A DNA stretch of 64,000 bases. Source: Flexivirga meconopsidis. GTDB taxonomy: Bacteria > Actinomycetota > Actinomycetes > Actinomycetales > Dermatophilaceae. The stretch covers positions 248,001-312,000 of the forward strand of contig NZ_JAOBQJ010000002.1 in NCBI RefSeq assembly GCF_026162425.1, in the 5' to 3' direction. The notes beneath the pieces are model-generated. The model had not been told where the DNA came from and ran no database searches. It saw only the letters and a list, made by a program, of their open reading frames with translations. Positions 45,147 through 54,135 of the stretch are shown here, in pieces. Numbering within the stretch: position 1 is the first letter of the stretch; each line of letters begins with the position of its first letter. A program made the position numbers and the translations under genes.

Positions 45147-46841
45147 ATGTGTGAAACGCACGGCACCCCGACAGTGCGCGGCGAGATGCACCCGCGCTTC
45201 GACGAAATCGTGACCCCGGAAGCTCTTGCCTTCGTAGCCACTCTCGACGGCGCCTTTGCCGGACGGCGGGCCGAACTCCTCGCCGAGCGCCGGCACCGGT
45301 CCAAGCAGATCAGCGCAGGGGCCGACCTCGACTTCCTGCCCGAGACCGCCTCGATCCGCGCCGACCCCACCTGGAAGGTCGCCGCGCCCGCTCCGGGCCT
45401 GGCCGACCGCCGCTGCGAGCTCGTTGCGCCGGCCACGCCCAAGATGGCCGTGCACGCACTCAACTCCGGCGCCAAGGTCTGGCTGGCCGACCTCGAGGAC
45501 GCGACCGCTCCGTCGTGGCGCAACATCGTCGACGGCCAGATCACCCTGTATGACGCAGTCCGCGGCACCCTCTCCTACGAGTCCTCGGACGGCAGCACGC
45601 AGACCGTCGATGACAACCCGGCGACGATCGTGATGCGTCCGCGCGGCTGGCACCTCTGCGAGAAGCACGTGACGATCGACGGCCGGCCGATCTCAGCCTC
45701 GCTGTTCGACTTCGGCATCTACTTCTTCCACAACGCGCGCAAGCTGATCGAGAACGGCGCAGGTCCGTACTTCTACCTGCCGAAGATCGAGTCGCACCTG
45801 GAGGCGCGTCTTTGGAACGACGTCTTCGTGCTGGCGCAGGACCGGCTCGGCATCCCGCAGGGCACGATCCGCGCCACGGTGCTGATCGAGACGGTGCCCG
45901 CGGCATACGAGATGGACGAGATCCTCTACGAACTCCGCACGCACTGCAGCGGATTGGCCGATGGCCGCTGGGACTACATGTTCAGCTACGTGCGCACTTT
46001 CGCCCACCGCGGCAACGAGTTCGTGCTGCCCGACCGCGACAAGATCACCATGACGACTCCGTTCATGCGGGCCTACACCAAGCTGCTGGTGGCGACCTGC
46101 CACAAGCGGTGGACGCACGCGATCGCCGGTCCTGCCGCGGTCAACCCGACGCGGCAGGACGAGGAGTCGCGGCACCGCGCGCTCGCCCAGGTGCGCGCCG
46201 AGAAGGAACGTGAGGCCGCCGAGGGCTTCGACGGTTCCTGGGTGGCGCACCCGGCGGTCGTGGAGACCTGCCTCGCCGCCTTCCGCAGCGTGCTCGGCGA
46301 CCGCATCGACCAGCGTTCGCTGCGTCAGGCGGTCGACGTGACCGCCCGCGACCTGGTGTCGCTGGACGGCACCGTGCAGACGATCAGCCTGCAGGGTGTG
46401 CGCACCAACGTGTCCGTCGCGCTGCGCTACCTGGCGTCCTGGGTCGCCGGGCGTGGCGCCGTCGCCATCGACAACCTGATGGAAGACGCTGCCACCGTTG
46501 AGATTTCGCGTGCGCAGCTGTGGCAGTGGCTCTACCACCAGTCGCAGCTGGCCGAGGGCCCGCAGGTGACCCGGGAGCTGCTGGACCGCGTCATCGACGA
46601 GGAGATGGCCAAGCTGACCCGCGGCCTCGACGACGAGGCGACCGGCCGCTACCAGGCGGCCCGCGAGGTGCTGGAGTTCGTGGCATTGGCCGACTACCTG
46701 CCGGGCTTCTTCACCAACTACGCCTACGTCCGCTACCTGACCGACCAGGCGTTGCGGATGAAGCCCACCAGCCGGGAGGACCTGCGTCAGTCCGAGCATG
46801 TCGCCACCCCGGCCGGCGCAGCCGCCGGCGCCGTCGCCTAA
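45147..46841 (+). CDS. aceB: Malate synthase A
   Basis: 564 aa with GGAAAGG before ATG 45147. Malate synthase A motifs: AKVWLADLEDATAPSWRNIV, VMRPRGWHLCEKHV, YFYLPKIESHLEARLWNDVF, RATVLIETVPAAYEMDEILY, GRWDYMFSYVRTF and GFDGSWVAHPAVV. It condenses glyoxylate with acetyl-CoA to malate, completing the shunt started by AceA. Its final codons and stop lie in a small tandem repeat: GCCGTCGCCTAACCC occurs three times at 46830-46881, so the TAA has been duplicated downstream. Confidence 0.96.
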   Translation: MCETHGTPTVRGEMHPRFDEIVTPEALAFVATLDGAFAGRRAELLAERRHRSKQISAGADLDFLPETASIRADPTWKVAAPAPGLADRRCELVAPATPKMAVHALNSGAKVWLADLEDATAPSWRNIVDGQITLYDAVRGTLSYESSDGSTQTVDDNPATIVMRPRGWHLCEKHVTIDGRPISASLFDFGIYFFHNARKLIENGAGPYFYLPKIESHLEARLWNDVFVLAQDRLGIPQGTIRATVLIETVPAAYEMDEILYELRTHCSGLADGRWDYMFSYVRTFAHRGNEFVLPDRDKITMTTPFMRAYTKLLVATCHKRWTHAIAGPAAVNPTRQDEESRHRALAQVRAEKEREAAEGFDGSWVAHPAVVETCLAAFRSVLGDRIDQRSLRQAVDVTARDLVSLDGTVQTISLQGVRTNVSVALRYLASWVAGRGAVAIDNLMEDAATVEISRAQLWQWLYHQSQLAEGPQVTRELLDRVIDEEMAKLTRGLDDEATGRYQAAREVLEFVALADYLPGFFTNYAYVRYLTDQALRMKPTSREDLRQSEHVATPAGAAAGAVA

Positions 46842-46979
46842 CCCGGGCGCCGTCGCCTAACCCATCGCCGTCGCCTAACCCATCGCCGAGAGGCTCACTT
46901 ATCGCTCAGAGGCTCACGTATTCGGCCGTTCAGACGGTCGAATACGTGAGCCTCTCGGCATTATCTGAGCCTCTCGGCG
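46830..46979. terminator. Tandem stop-codon repeat and nested palindromic terminator, aceB / nhaP
   Basis: Three copies of GCCGTCGCCTAACCC (46830-46844, 46849-46863, 46867-46881) cover the aceB stop. Next comes a two-level palindrome: outer arms 46884-46897 and 46966-46979 (14 bp), inner arms 46908-46924 and 46939-46955 (17 bp), with a further CCGT/ACGG stem at the tip. The unit GAGAGGCTCA or its complement appears four times. It lies between convergent genes and should terminate both. Confidence 0.75.
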
Positions 46980-46982
46980 AGG

Positions 46983-48689
46983 TCAGGCGGAGCTGTCGTC
47001 GTCGAAGGACGTCAGCCGCACCTCGAAGCCGTCGAGCATCCGGGTCGCCGCATTGATCGCCGGCGAGCCGTAGGCGCCCCGGTCGGCCAACCCGGCGAGC
47101 GCGGTTCGTTGCGCCGCAAGCACGTCGAGCCGTAGCCGCGCGTACTCGGTGCGGGCGTCGCGGACGGCCAGGTCGGCCCGCTCGTCGATCGCCGCGCGCT
47201 CGTGCGCCATGTCCTGCCGGACCTCGGCCAGCGCGGGTTGGTCCTGCACGGGCAGGGTCTGCTTGAGGTGCTCGAGCTCGAGCAGACCTGCGTCATACAG
47301 GTCGGAGGTGATGTCCTGCATCTCCTGGCGCACGCGCTGCGCCGAATCGTCGCGAATACCCACCCGACGTATGACGACCGGCAGCGTCAGTCCTTGCGCC
47401 AGCAGGGTCACCACGGCGACCACGAAGGCGATCAGCACGAGTTCTTCGCGGCGCGGGGTGTCCACCGGAAGCGTCTGGGCGGCGGCCACGGTGATGGCGC
47501 CACGCATCCCGGCCCAGCCGAGCACGACCGCGCTGCGCCAGCCGATCGGCTCGGCGACCTTGAAGTCGAGGTCAGCGACCACCCGCTCCACCCGGTGCGT
47601 GATGCGTTGCAGCCTGCGCTCGGAGACCTCGAGCTCGTCGAACCGCGGATTGTCCTGCCAATTATCGAATTTCGAGCGAGTGTCGGCCGCGCGCTGCTGA
47701 TCCTGCCGCAGTGCGCCGACGAGCGGCACGACGAAGACCAGCCGCATCACGACCACGGCCGCCGAGGCGAGCAGGCCGACCCACAGCGCCTCGGCCAGAC
47801 TGTTGTTGCTGTCCTGTACGGCGTCGACGAGCGGCTTGACCTCCAGCCCCATGATCAGGAAGATCGCGCTCTCCATCAGGAAGGCGATCGTCCGCCAGTT
47901 CATCGACTCGACCCACCGGTCGCGGGCCGCGATCCGGCGAGGTCCGAGGCGGCCGACAACCAGACCCGTCACCACGACCGCGAGCACACCGGACGCGTCG
48001 AGCTCCTCCGCGGGCAGGAACGCCACGAACGGCACCACGAACGACACCGCGGTGCTCAACACCGCATCGCGCAGCAGCGCCCGCAACCGGACCGCGATCT
48101 CGCCGACGAGGAATCCCACGATCACCGCGATGACCACCGAACGCAGGAAGCTGCCGGCCACGTGCCAGATCGACACCGAGGCGGCGATCGCGGCGACTGC
48201 CGAGCGCAGCAGCACCAGCGCGGACGCGTCGTTGACCAGCCCCTCCCCCTCGAGCATGGTGACCACCCGAGGCGGCAGTCCGAGCTTCTTGCCGATCGAG
48301 GTCGCCGCAACCGCGTCGGTGGGGCTGACCACCGCGCCGAGCGCGAACGCCGCCGGCCAGCCGATGCCGGGCAGGACCGCGTGGAACATCCAGCCCATGC
48401 CGAGCGTGGTGAGCGCGACCAGCAGCACTGCCAGTGCACCGATCGCCTTGAGATTGCGCCGGAAATCCTGGCTCGGCATGTTGACCGCGGAGGAATACAA
48501 CAGCGGTGGCAGCACACCGGCGAGGATCAGCTCCGGGTCGATCTCGATGTCCGGTGTGCGCGGCACAAAGCTGATCACGATGCCGACCACGACCAGCGCA
48601 AGCGGCGCCGCCAGTCCCAACTTCTTCGAAAACGCAGTGACTGCAACGATGCTCACTACCCCGAGAATGGCGACGAGCGTCAGGTTCAT
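46983..48689 (-). CDS. Na+/H+ antiporter (CPA1/NhaP family)
   Basis: 568 aa from ATG 48687-48689. About 12 helices; ion-binding region FALGAVVSPTDAVAATSIGK (SPTD) and LEGEGLVNDASALVLLRSAV (ND), as in NhaP/NHE proteins; a later GWAGMRGAITVAAAQTLP helix. A hydrophilic C-terminal tail of about 150 residues is cytoplasmic and probably regulatory. It exports Na+ in exchange for H+. It is 8 bp downstream of the TetR gene and may be in the same transcript as the MFS-TetR pair. Confidence 0.9.
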   Translation of the reverse strand: MNLTLVAILGVVSIVAVTAFSKKLGLAAPLALVVVGIVISFVPRTPDIEIDPELILAGVLPPLLYSSAVNMPSQDFRRNLKAIGALAVLLVALTTLGMGWMFHAVLPGIGWPAAFALGAVVSPTDAVAATSIGKKLGLPPRVVTMLEGEGLVNDASALVLLRSAVAAIAASVSIWHVAGSFLRSVVIAVIVGFLVGEIAVRLRALLRDAVLSTAVSFVVPFVAFLPAEELDASGVLAVVVTGLVVGRLGPRRIAARDRWVESMNWRTIAFLMESAIFLIMGLEVKPLVDAVQDSNNSLAEALWVGLLASAAVVVMRLVFVVPLVGALRQDQQRAADTRSKFDNWQDNPRFDELEVSERRLQRITHRVERVVADLDFKVAEPIGWRSAVVLGWAGMRGAITVAAAQTLPVDTPRREELVLIAFVVAVVTLLAQGLTLPVVIRRVGIRDDSAQRVRQEMQDITSDLYDAGLLELEHLKQTLPVQDQPALAEVRQDMAHERAAIDERADLAVRDARTEYARLRLDVLAAQRTALAGLADRGAYGSPAINAATRMLDGFEVRLTSFDDDSSA

Positions 48690-48697
48690 GCTCTCCC

Positions 48698-49348
48698 CTA
48701 CGTCGTATGACGGGGGCCCCGACGACCCCACAGCCGCTTGCTCTCGGCGCCGGCGTACTCCGCCGGTCCGTCCAGCGTCATACCCGACTCGAAGAACTCG
48801 ACCAGGTCGAATCCGCTGCGCGCTCCGGGCGCGATGCCCATCGACAGGTAGCCACCGATCAGCGCACCGGCCATCGCGCGGACGCGCAGGTCGTCCGGCG
48901 ACAGCTCGGTGCGCTCGGCGATCAGGTCGGTGACCAGGCGCATCGTGCGGTGAAACTCGATCTGCTGCGCCCCGCGAAGCTCGTCCTCGGAGCGCATCAG
49001 CTCCCAGCGCTGATCCTGAAACTCCCACTCCTGCGGGGTGATCGACTCAGTGACTTGCTCGATCGCCGCCTTGAGAGCCCGTAGCACCGGCAGCTGCTCC
49101 GGCTGCTTCCGGAACTCCTCGACGATCAACGGGTCCAGATCGTCAGCCACGACCAGCTCCGCCTTGCTCGGGAAATACCGGAAGAAGGTGCTCGGCGACA
49201 CATCGGCCGCGGCCGCGATCTGCTCCGTCGTCGTGTTGCTGTAACCCTGCTTGGCGAACAGCCGGAAAGCAGCTTCCCGTAACGCTCTTCGCGTCTGCGC
49301 CTTCTTTCGCTCGCGCAGGCCGGGCTGGGCTGGTTCAGTCGACGACAT
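48698..49348 (-). CDS. TetR-family transcriptional regulator
   Basis: 216 aa from ATG 49346-49348 (MSSTEPAQPGLRERKKAQTR), overlapping the end of the MFS gene by 14 bp. N-terminal TetR helix-turn-helix: ALREAAFRLFAKQGYSNTTT, EQIAAAADVSPSTFFRYFPS. The C-terminal ligand domain has an acyl-TetR-like MftR_C look. Cotranscribed with the MFS exporter, it most likely represses it and responds to an exported drug. A dyad at 50901-50916 upstream of the exporter is its probable operator. Confidence 0.9.
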   Translation of the reverse strand: MSSTEPAQPGLRERKKAQTRRALREAAFRLFAKQGYSNTTTEQIAAAADVSPSTFFRYFPSKAELVVADDLDPLIVEEFRKQPEQLPVLRALKAAIEQVTESITPQEWEFQDQRWELMRSEDELRGAQQIEFHRTMRLVTDLIAERTELSPDDLRVRAMAGALIGGYLSMGIAPGARSGFDLVEFFESGMTLDGPAEYAGAESKRLWGRRGPRHTT

Positions 49349-50867
49349 GGAGCGATTGTCGCTCATCCTCGCTGGCTGCCGGTGTCTGCTCGGTGGTCGA
49401 GTCGTCGAAGGCACGACGCGCCGTCAGGACGCTGATCAGGGCCAGTGCGACGATGCCCGCAGTGGACCAGAGCAACAGATCGATGCTCTGCACGAAGGCA
49501 TCTCGCACGGTGGAGAGCAGCCCGGTGTTGCCGGTGCTGCGAGCGACCTCGACCCCGGCGTTGACGCTGTCCCGCACCGGCTCGACGTCGGCGTCGCCGA
49601 GCGCGGAGTGGTAGCGGGTAGCTTGCACGGTGCCGAGGATCGCGACACCGATGGTGCCACCGACCTGCCGCAGCGACGACAGGAGCGCGGAGCCGGCCCC
49701 GGAGTGCTCCGGGTCGAGGCTGCCGACGGCCCATCCGATCGCGGTGAACATCACCATCCCCATACCCGTGCCCAGGAAGAACATCCAGCATCCAATCACC
49801 GCGTAGGGCGTGCTCTGGCTGGTGAACGCGGCGACGACCAGCGCGGCCAGGGTGAGCGTGAGGCCGCCGGCGAAAACCACTCGGATGCCGGCACGTTCGG
49901 CGATTCGATCGTTCAACCGGGTCGCCGTGACCAGGCCGGCCACCATGGGCAGCAACCGCAGCCCGCTGCCGAGCGGACTCGCCCCCTGCACCGCCTGGAA
50001 GAGCTGCGGCAGGCTGAAGAAGACACCGAACATCACGAAGTTGAGCGCCACCGCATAGACCGCACCCAACCGGAACGCCGGGACGCCGAAGAGTTGCAAG
50101 TCGACCAGCGGATGCCGCAGCCGGGGTTGCAGCAGAACGAATATCAGGGTGAGCACGACACCCACAAAGACGAAGATCCAGGAGCGGCCGTCCGCCCAAC
50201 CGCGCTGCCCGAACTCGATGAATCCATATGTGAGTGACGCCAATCCGAGGCTGGACAGCGCAACGCTCGGCAGATGGATCGACCGCGGCGTCGCGCTCCG
50301 CGACTCCGGCACGAAGGCAATGATCGCGACGATCGCAAGCAGCACCACCGGCACGTTGATCAGGAAGACCGAACCCCAGTGGAAGTGATCGAGCAGCCAC
50401 CCACCGAGCAGCGGCCCGAGCGGCATGCCGAGTGCGACGCCGGCCATGTTGAGACTGATTGCCCGGCGCTGCTCCTTCTTGTCCGAAAACATCACCGTCA
50501 AGACCGCAAGGGTGAGCGTCAGCAGCGCGGCGGCCCCGATGCCGAGGACGGCGCGAGCCGCGATCAGCTGCGCCGGCGTCTGGGCGAACGCGCAGGCAAG
50601 CGACGCTCCCCCGAAGATGACCAGCGACCAGAGCAGCACCCGCCGGCGCCCGATCCGGTCGCCGAGCGCGCCGATCGGCAGCATGAATACCGCCAGCGCG
50701 AGTGTGTAGGCGCTGGTAAACCACTGCAACTGCGAGATATTCGCGTGCAGGTCCTCCGCCAGCGTCGGTAGCGCGACGTTGAGCACCATGGTGTCGAGTC
50801 CGACCACCAGCGTCGTCAACGCGATGGCCGCCACCGCGATCCAGCGCCGCGAGTTCGTCATATCCAT
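49335..50867 (-). CDS. MFS drug exporter, DHA2 (14-helix) family
   Basis: 510 aa from ATG 50865-50867 with GGAGGG upstream. Motif A GALGDRIGRRRVLLWSLVIF, DHA2 motif C GVALGMPLGPLLGGWLLDHF, and 14 predicted helices. Family members export quaternary compounds, lipophilic drugs or dyes by proton antiport. Operon with the TetR gene and possibly the Na+/H+ antiporter. Its promoter is shared divergently with the agmatine deiminase-type gene. Confidence 0.9.
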   Translation of the reverse strand: MDMTNSRRWIAVAAIALTTLVVGLDTMVLNVALPTLAEDLHANISQLQWFTSAYTLALAVFMLPIGALGDRIGRRRVLLWSLVIFGGASLACAFAQTPAQLIAARAVLGIGAAALLTLTLAVLTVMFSDKKEQRRAISLNMAGVALGMPLGPLLGGWLLDHFHWGSVFLINVPVVLLAIVAIIAFVPESRSATPRSIHLPSVALSSLGLASLTYGFIEFGQRGWADGRSWIFVFVGVVLTLIFVLLQPRLRHPLVDLQLFGVPAFRLGAVYAVALNFVMFGVFFSLPQLFQAVQGASPLGSGLRLLPMVAGLVTATRLNDRIAERAGIRVVFAGGLTLTLAALVVAAFTSQSTPYAVIGCWMFFLGTGMGMVMFTAIGWAVGSLDPEHSGAGSALLSSLRQVGGTIGVAILGTVQATRYHSALGDADVEPVRDSVNAGVEVARSTGNTGLLSTVRDAFVQSIDLLLWSTAGIVALALISVLTARRAFDDSTTEQTPAASEDERQSLHVVD

Positions 50868-50894
50868 CCGATTTCCGCCCTCCGGGTTTTTGAT

Positions 50895-50961
50895 AGTCAC
50901 TGTCATTTGATTGACACATCCAGTTGTACGGGGTTGTTCGAGAAACTGCAAGTCACTGTCA
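50895..50961. promoter_or_regulatory. Operator region between MFS exporter and agmatine deiminase gene
   Basis: AGTCACTGTCA is repeated exactly at 50895-50905 and 50951-50961. The first copy merges into the dyad TGTCA-TTTGAT-TGACA (50901-50916), a plausible TetR half-site pair. Two copies suggest control of both divergent genes. Confidence 0.5.
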
Positions 50962-50987
50962 CTTTTTGGATGTGGCACCGTGTCCGC

Positions 50988-52001
50988 ATGAGCCCCCGCA
51001 TGCCGAGTGAGACCGCACCGCAGAGCCGCATCTGGATGGCGTTCCCGTCGAAGGGCTACACGCTCGGCGACACCGCAGCCGACGCCCACGAGGCGCGCTC
51101 GACCTGGGCGGCCGTCGCGCACGCAGCCTTGGAGTTCGAGCCGGTGACGATGGTGGTGGATCCGGCCGATGACGCGGTCGCTCGCCGCTACCTGTCGGCC
51201 GGGGTCGACATCGTCCACACCCCGCTCGACGATGCGTGGATGCGCGACATCGGTCCTTCCTTTGTGTATGACGAGGGCCGGCTCGCCGGGGTCGACTGGA
51301 TCTTCAACGGCTGGGGCGCCCAGGACTGGGCAACGTGGGACAACGATGCGCGCGTTGCGTCATACGTGCTGAGCGAAGCGGGTGTGCCTCGCATCGAGTC
51401 GTCAATCGTCAACGAGGGCGGCGGTTTTCACGTCGACGGCGAGGGCACGGTGCTGGTCACCGAAACGGTGCAGCTGGACAACGGCCGCAACCCCGGCGCC
51501 ACCAAAGCCGACATCGAGGCGGAGCTGGCGCGCACGATCGGTGCGACCAAGGTCGTGTGGCTGCCACGCGGACTGACCCGGGACGCAATGCAGTTCGGCA
51601 CTCGCGGGCATGTCGACATCGTCGCCACGATCCCGTCGCCGGGGGTGCTGCTGCTGCACGACCAGCGCAACCCCGACCACCCGGACCACACCGTCACGCT
51701 CGAGGTCGAGCGTTCATTGCGCGACACCACGGACGCTGCCGGACGCAGCTGGGAGATTCGCAAAATGCCTGCGCCGCAGACGATCTCGGACGAGGAAGGC
51801 CCGGTCGACTACAGCTACCTCAACCATCTGGTGGTCAACGGCGGCGTGATCGCCTGCTCATTCGACGACCCGCACGACGCGGAGGCCGTGTCGATCCTCA
51901 CCGACGTCTACCCCGGACGCCGCGTGGTCACCGTCGACGCGCGGCCGCTGTTCGCCCGCGGCGGCGGCGTGCACTGCATCACCCAGCAGCAGCCCGCCTG
52001 A
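50988..52001 (+). CDS. Agmatine deiminase/peptidylarginine deiminase-family protein
   Basis: 337 aa from ATG 50988; an in-frame start at 50970 is possible. Family features: RIWMAFPSKGYTLG, DDAWMRDIGPSFVYD (substrate Asp), NEGGGFHVDGEGTVLVTETV (NEGG...D), RGHVDIVATIPSPGVLLLHD (catalytic His) and GGGVHCITQQQPA with the nucleophilic Cys. The enzyme converts agmatine to N-carbamoylputrescine and ammonia. No carbamoylputrescine amidase gene is adjacent, so the pathway is incomplete here. Confidence 0.88.
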   Translation: MSPRMPSETAPQSRIWMAFPSKGYTLGDTAADAHEARSTWAAVAHAALEFEPVTMVVDPADDAVARRYLSAGVDIVHTPLDDAWMRDIGPSFVYDEGRLAGVDWIFNGWGAQDWATWDNDARVASYVLSEAGVPRIESSIVNEGGGFHVDGEGTVLVTETVQLDNGRNPGATKADIEAELARTIGATKVVWLPRGLTRDAMQFGTRGHVDIVATIPSPGVLLLHDQRNPDHPDHTVTLEVERSLRDTTDAAGRSWEIRKMPAPQTISDEEGPVDYSYLNHLVVNGGVIACSFDDPHDAEAVSILTDVYPGRRVVTVDARPLFARGGGVHCITQQQPA

Positions 52002-52004
52002 CGG

Positions 52005-52964
52005 TCAGGCGAACGCGCTTCGCGCGCGCAGCGCGAGACGCACGACCACGCGATCGTCCACCGGCTGACGGGGGTCGAGTTCGAGCGGAAAACCGAAACC
52101 GAGTGCGCAGCCAACCTGTGGCACACCGGTGGGGTCGAAGCCGGCCCGCTGCAAGCCGGCGAAGACCGAGTCCGGTTGCGGGTTGGGTTCCTCGACGACG
52201 CCACCGACCGGAGAGGCCGCGAGCAGGGACCACAGCGCCTGGTCAGTGGCAGGACCCGGCCCGAGGTCGCGGTCGAGCAAAGCGCTGGAGAAGAGCGGCA
52301 GACCGAGCTCGTGAGCCAACCGCGACCCGAGGTGCAGACCCGGAGAATCCTTGACCAGCAAGGCGATCCGCGGCCATCGGTGCGGAGCGTATGGCGCCGC
52401 CGGCCACTCCTCCCGGGTGATCGCGTGCGGGAGGTGGTCGCGCCAGTGCGAGCCGTCCGGTCCGGGCAGCCAGAGCATCTGCTGCACGTAGCCCTCGCGC
52501 CGGAAACCGATCGATCGCAACACCCCGGACGACGGACTGTTGCCCGGCCGCACGTTTGCCTCGATGCGGTGCAGCCCCATCCCCCGCGGCGCCTGCGCGA
52601 AGGCGATGTCGATGATGAGACGCAGGCCTTCGGCGAAGAGACCACGCCCGACATACGGGTCGTAGGAGTCGTAACCGATGACGCCGTTCTGGAATCGGCC
52701 GCGAACAACGTTGGTGACGTTGACCTTTCCGACGATGCCGTGGCTACCTTCGGCCTCCATCGCGTGGATCAGGAAGGTCCGGTGGTCCTCGGTCTGCCGC
52801 TCGAGGTGCCAATGCAGGTCGGCCGGGTTGACCGGGTTCCAGCGCCCGATCCGCGCGGCGGACTGTTGCACCGCAACCTGGTAGGCCGGCAGGTCACCCT
52901 CCTGTGCGGTGTGCACCCATACGCGCCGGCCCGTGGCCGCGAGCGGAGCGAGGCTCGACGTCAC
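52005..52964 (-). CDS. GNAT acetyltransferase (RimJ/RimL type) with uncharacterised C-terminal domain
   Basis: 319 aa from a GTG at 52962-52964, one base after the amidohydrolase stop. Residues about 10-185 form a RimJ-like GNAT fold (RIGRWNPVNPADLHWHLERQ, VIGYDSYDPYVGRGLFAEGL, GMGLHRIEANVRPGNSPSSG, VLRSIGFRREGYVQQMLWLP). The last 130 residues (IALLVKDSPGLHLGSRLAHE, LGLPLFSSALLDRDLGPGPA, VVEEPNPQPDSVFAGLQRAG) match nothing I know and have some resemblance to a degenerate nucleotide-kinase fold. Acetylated substrate unknown. Confidence 0.7.
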   Translation of the reverse strand: MTSSLAPLAATGRRVWVHTAQEGDLPAYQVAVQQSAARIGRWNPVNPADLHWHLERQTEDHRTFLIHAMEAEGSHGIVGKVNVTNVVRGRFQNGVIGYDSYDPYVGRGLFAEGLRLIIDIAFAQAPRGMGLHRIEANVRPGNSPSSGVLRSIGFRREGYVQQMLWLPGPDGSHWRDHLPHAITREEWPAAPYAPHRWPRIALLVKDSPGLHLGSRLAHELGLPLFSSALLDRDLGPGPATDQALWSLLAASPVGGVVEEPNPQPDSVFAGLQRAGFDPTGVPQVGCALGFGFPLELDPRQPVDDRVVVRLALRARSAFA

Positions 52965-52965
52965 C

Positions 52966-54060
52966 TCATGCTCCGACCTGTCGTCCGCGCAGCACGATAT
53001 GGGCCGGGTCGGCGAGCACGCGAACGTCCGCACGCGGGTCCTCCTGGTAAACCACGAAGTCCGCGCTCTCGCCCTCCGCGATGCCCGGCCGCCCGAGCCA
53101 CTCACGCGCACCCCACGTCGCGGCGTTGAGTGCCTCGAGATCGGTCATGCCGGCCCGGGTGAGCTCGACGACCTCGGCCGCGACCAACCCGTGCGGCAGT
53201 TGGCCGCCGGCATCGGTGCCGACCCAGATCGGGACCCCGGCCTCATGCGCGGCGGCGATTGTGTCGAACCGGCGGGCGTAGAGGTCACGCATGTGCGCGG
53301 CATACGCGGGGAACTTTGCTTCGCCCGCGTCGGCGAACTTCGGGAAGTTCTCGATGTTGACAAGCGTGGGAACGATCGAAATCCCTTGCTGGGCAAACTG
53401 ATCGATCGAGTCCGGCTGCAGGCCACTGGCGTGCTCGATGCAGTCGGTGCCGGCAGCGGCGAAATCGAGCAGCGACTCCTCGCCGAAGCAGTGCGCCGTG
53501 ACACGGGCGCCTTCCTCATGCGCAGCGGTGATCGCTGCGGTCAGCGCCTCTCGTGGCCAGCAGGGTGCGAGGTCACCGCGGTCACGGTCGATCCAGTCGC
53601 CCACGAGCTTCACCCAGCCGTCGCCGCGTCGCGCCTCCTGCCGCACGTAGGCAACCAGGTCTTCGGGCTCGATCTCGTGAGCGAAGTTGCGGATGTAACG
53701 CTTCGTGCGGGCGATGTGCCGCCCGGCGCGAATGATGCGCGGCAGGTCCTCGCGGTCGTCGATCCAATGCGTGTCGACCGGCGAACCGGCATCCCGCAAC
53801 AGCAACGCACCGGCAGCGCGGTCCCGCAGCGCGTGCTGCTCGCTGGTCGCCTCGTCGACGCCGCCGTGTGCCTCGAGTCCCACGTGACAATGCGCGTCGA
53901 CCAGGCCCGGCAGCACGTAGCCCTCGACCGTTTGGGCGTCGGAGGTGTCGGCCGGTGGGGTCCAGCTGACCGTCCCGTCCACCACCCAGATCTCGTCGCG
54001 CACCTCCTCCGGCCCGATGAGAATGCGGCCTTTCACGTGCAGCACCGGAACGTTCGCCAT
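52966..54060 (-). CDS. Metal-dependent amidohydrolase
   Basis: 364 aa from ATG 54058-54060. Amidohydrolase-superfamily signature: LPGLVDAHCHVGLEAHGGVD (HxH), WVKLVGDW (bridging Lys), ARVTAHCFGEESL (His), CIEHASGL (His) and IWVGTDAGG (catalytic Asp). This is the prolidase/imidazolonepropionase-like branch with a Lys-bridged binuclear metal site. The substrate is not evident. Operon with the GNAT gene; divergent from the sigma-like gene at 54136. Confidence 0.85.
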   Translation of the reverse strand: MANVPVLHVKGRILIGPEEVRDEIWVVDGTVSWTPPADTSDAQTVEGYVLPGLVDAHCHVGLEAHGGVDEATSEQHALRDRAAGALLLRDAGSPVDTHWIDDREDLPRIIRAGRHIARTKRYIRNFAHEIEPEDLVAYVRQEARRGDGWVKLVGDWIDRDRGDLAPCWPREALTAAITAAHEEGARVTAHCFGEESLLDFAAAGTDCIEHASGLQPDSIDQFAQQGISIVPTLVNIENFPKFADAGEAKFPAYAAHMRDLYARRFDTIAAAHEAGVPIWVGTDAGGQLPHGLVAAEVVELTRAGMTDLEALNAATWGAREWLGRPGIAEGESADFVVYQEDPRADVRVLADPAHIVLRGRQVGA

Positions 54061-54135
54061 ACGTCCGACCCTATTGCGTCATGATCGGCGCGCGCGGCTG
54101 CCTCGCGCGGATCGCTGCGGCATACTCGGCGTGTC

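Noticed and set aside
46884-46979. Repeated GAGAGGCTCA units as a CRISPR array.
   Set aside because: The units are inverted, not direct, with spacers too short and irregular; they form a nested palindromic terminator.
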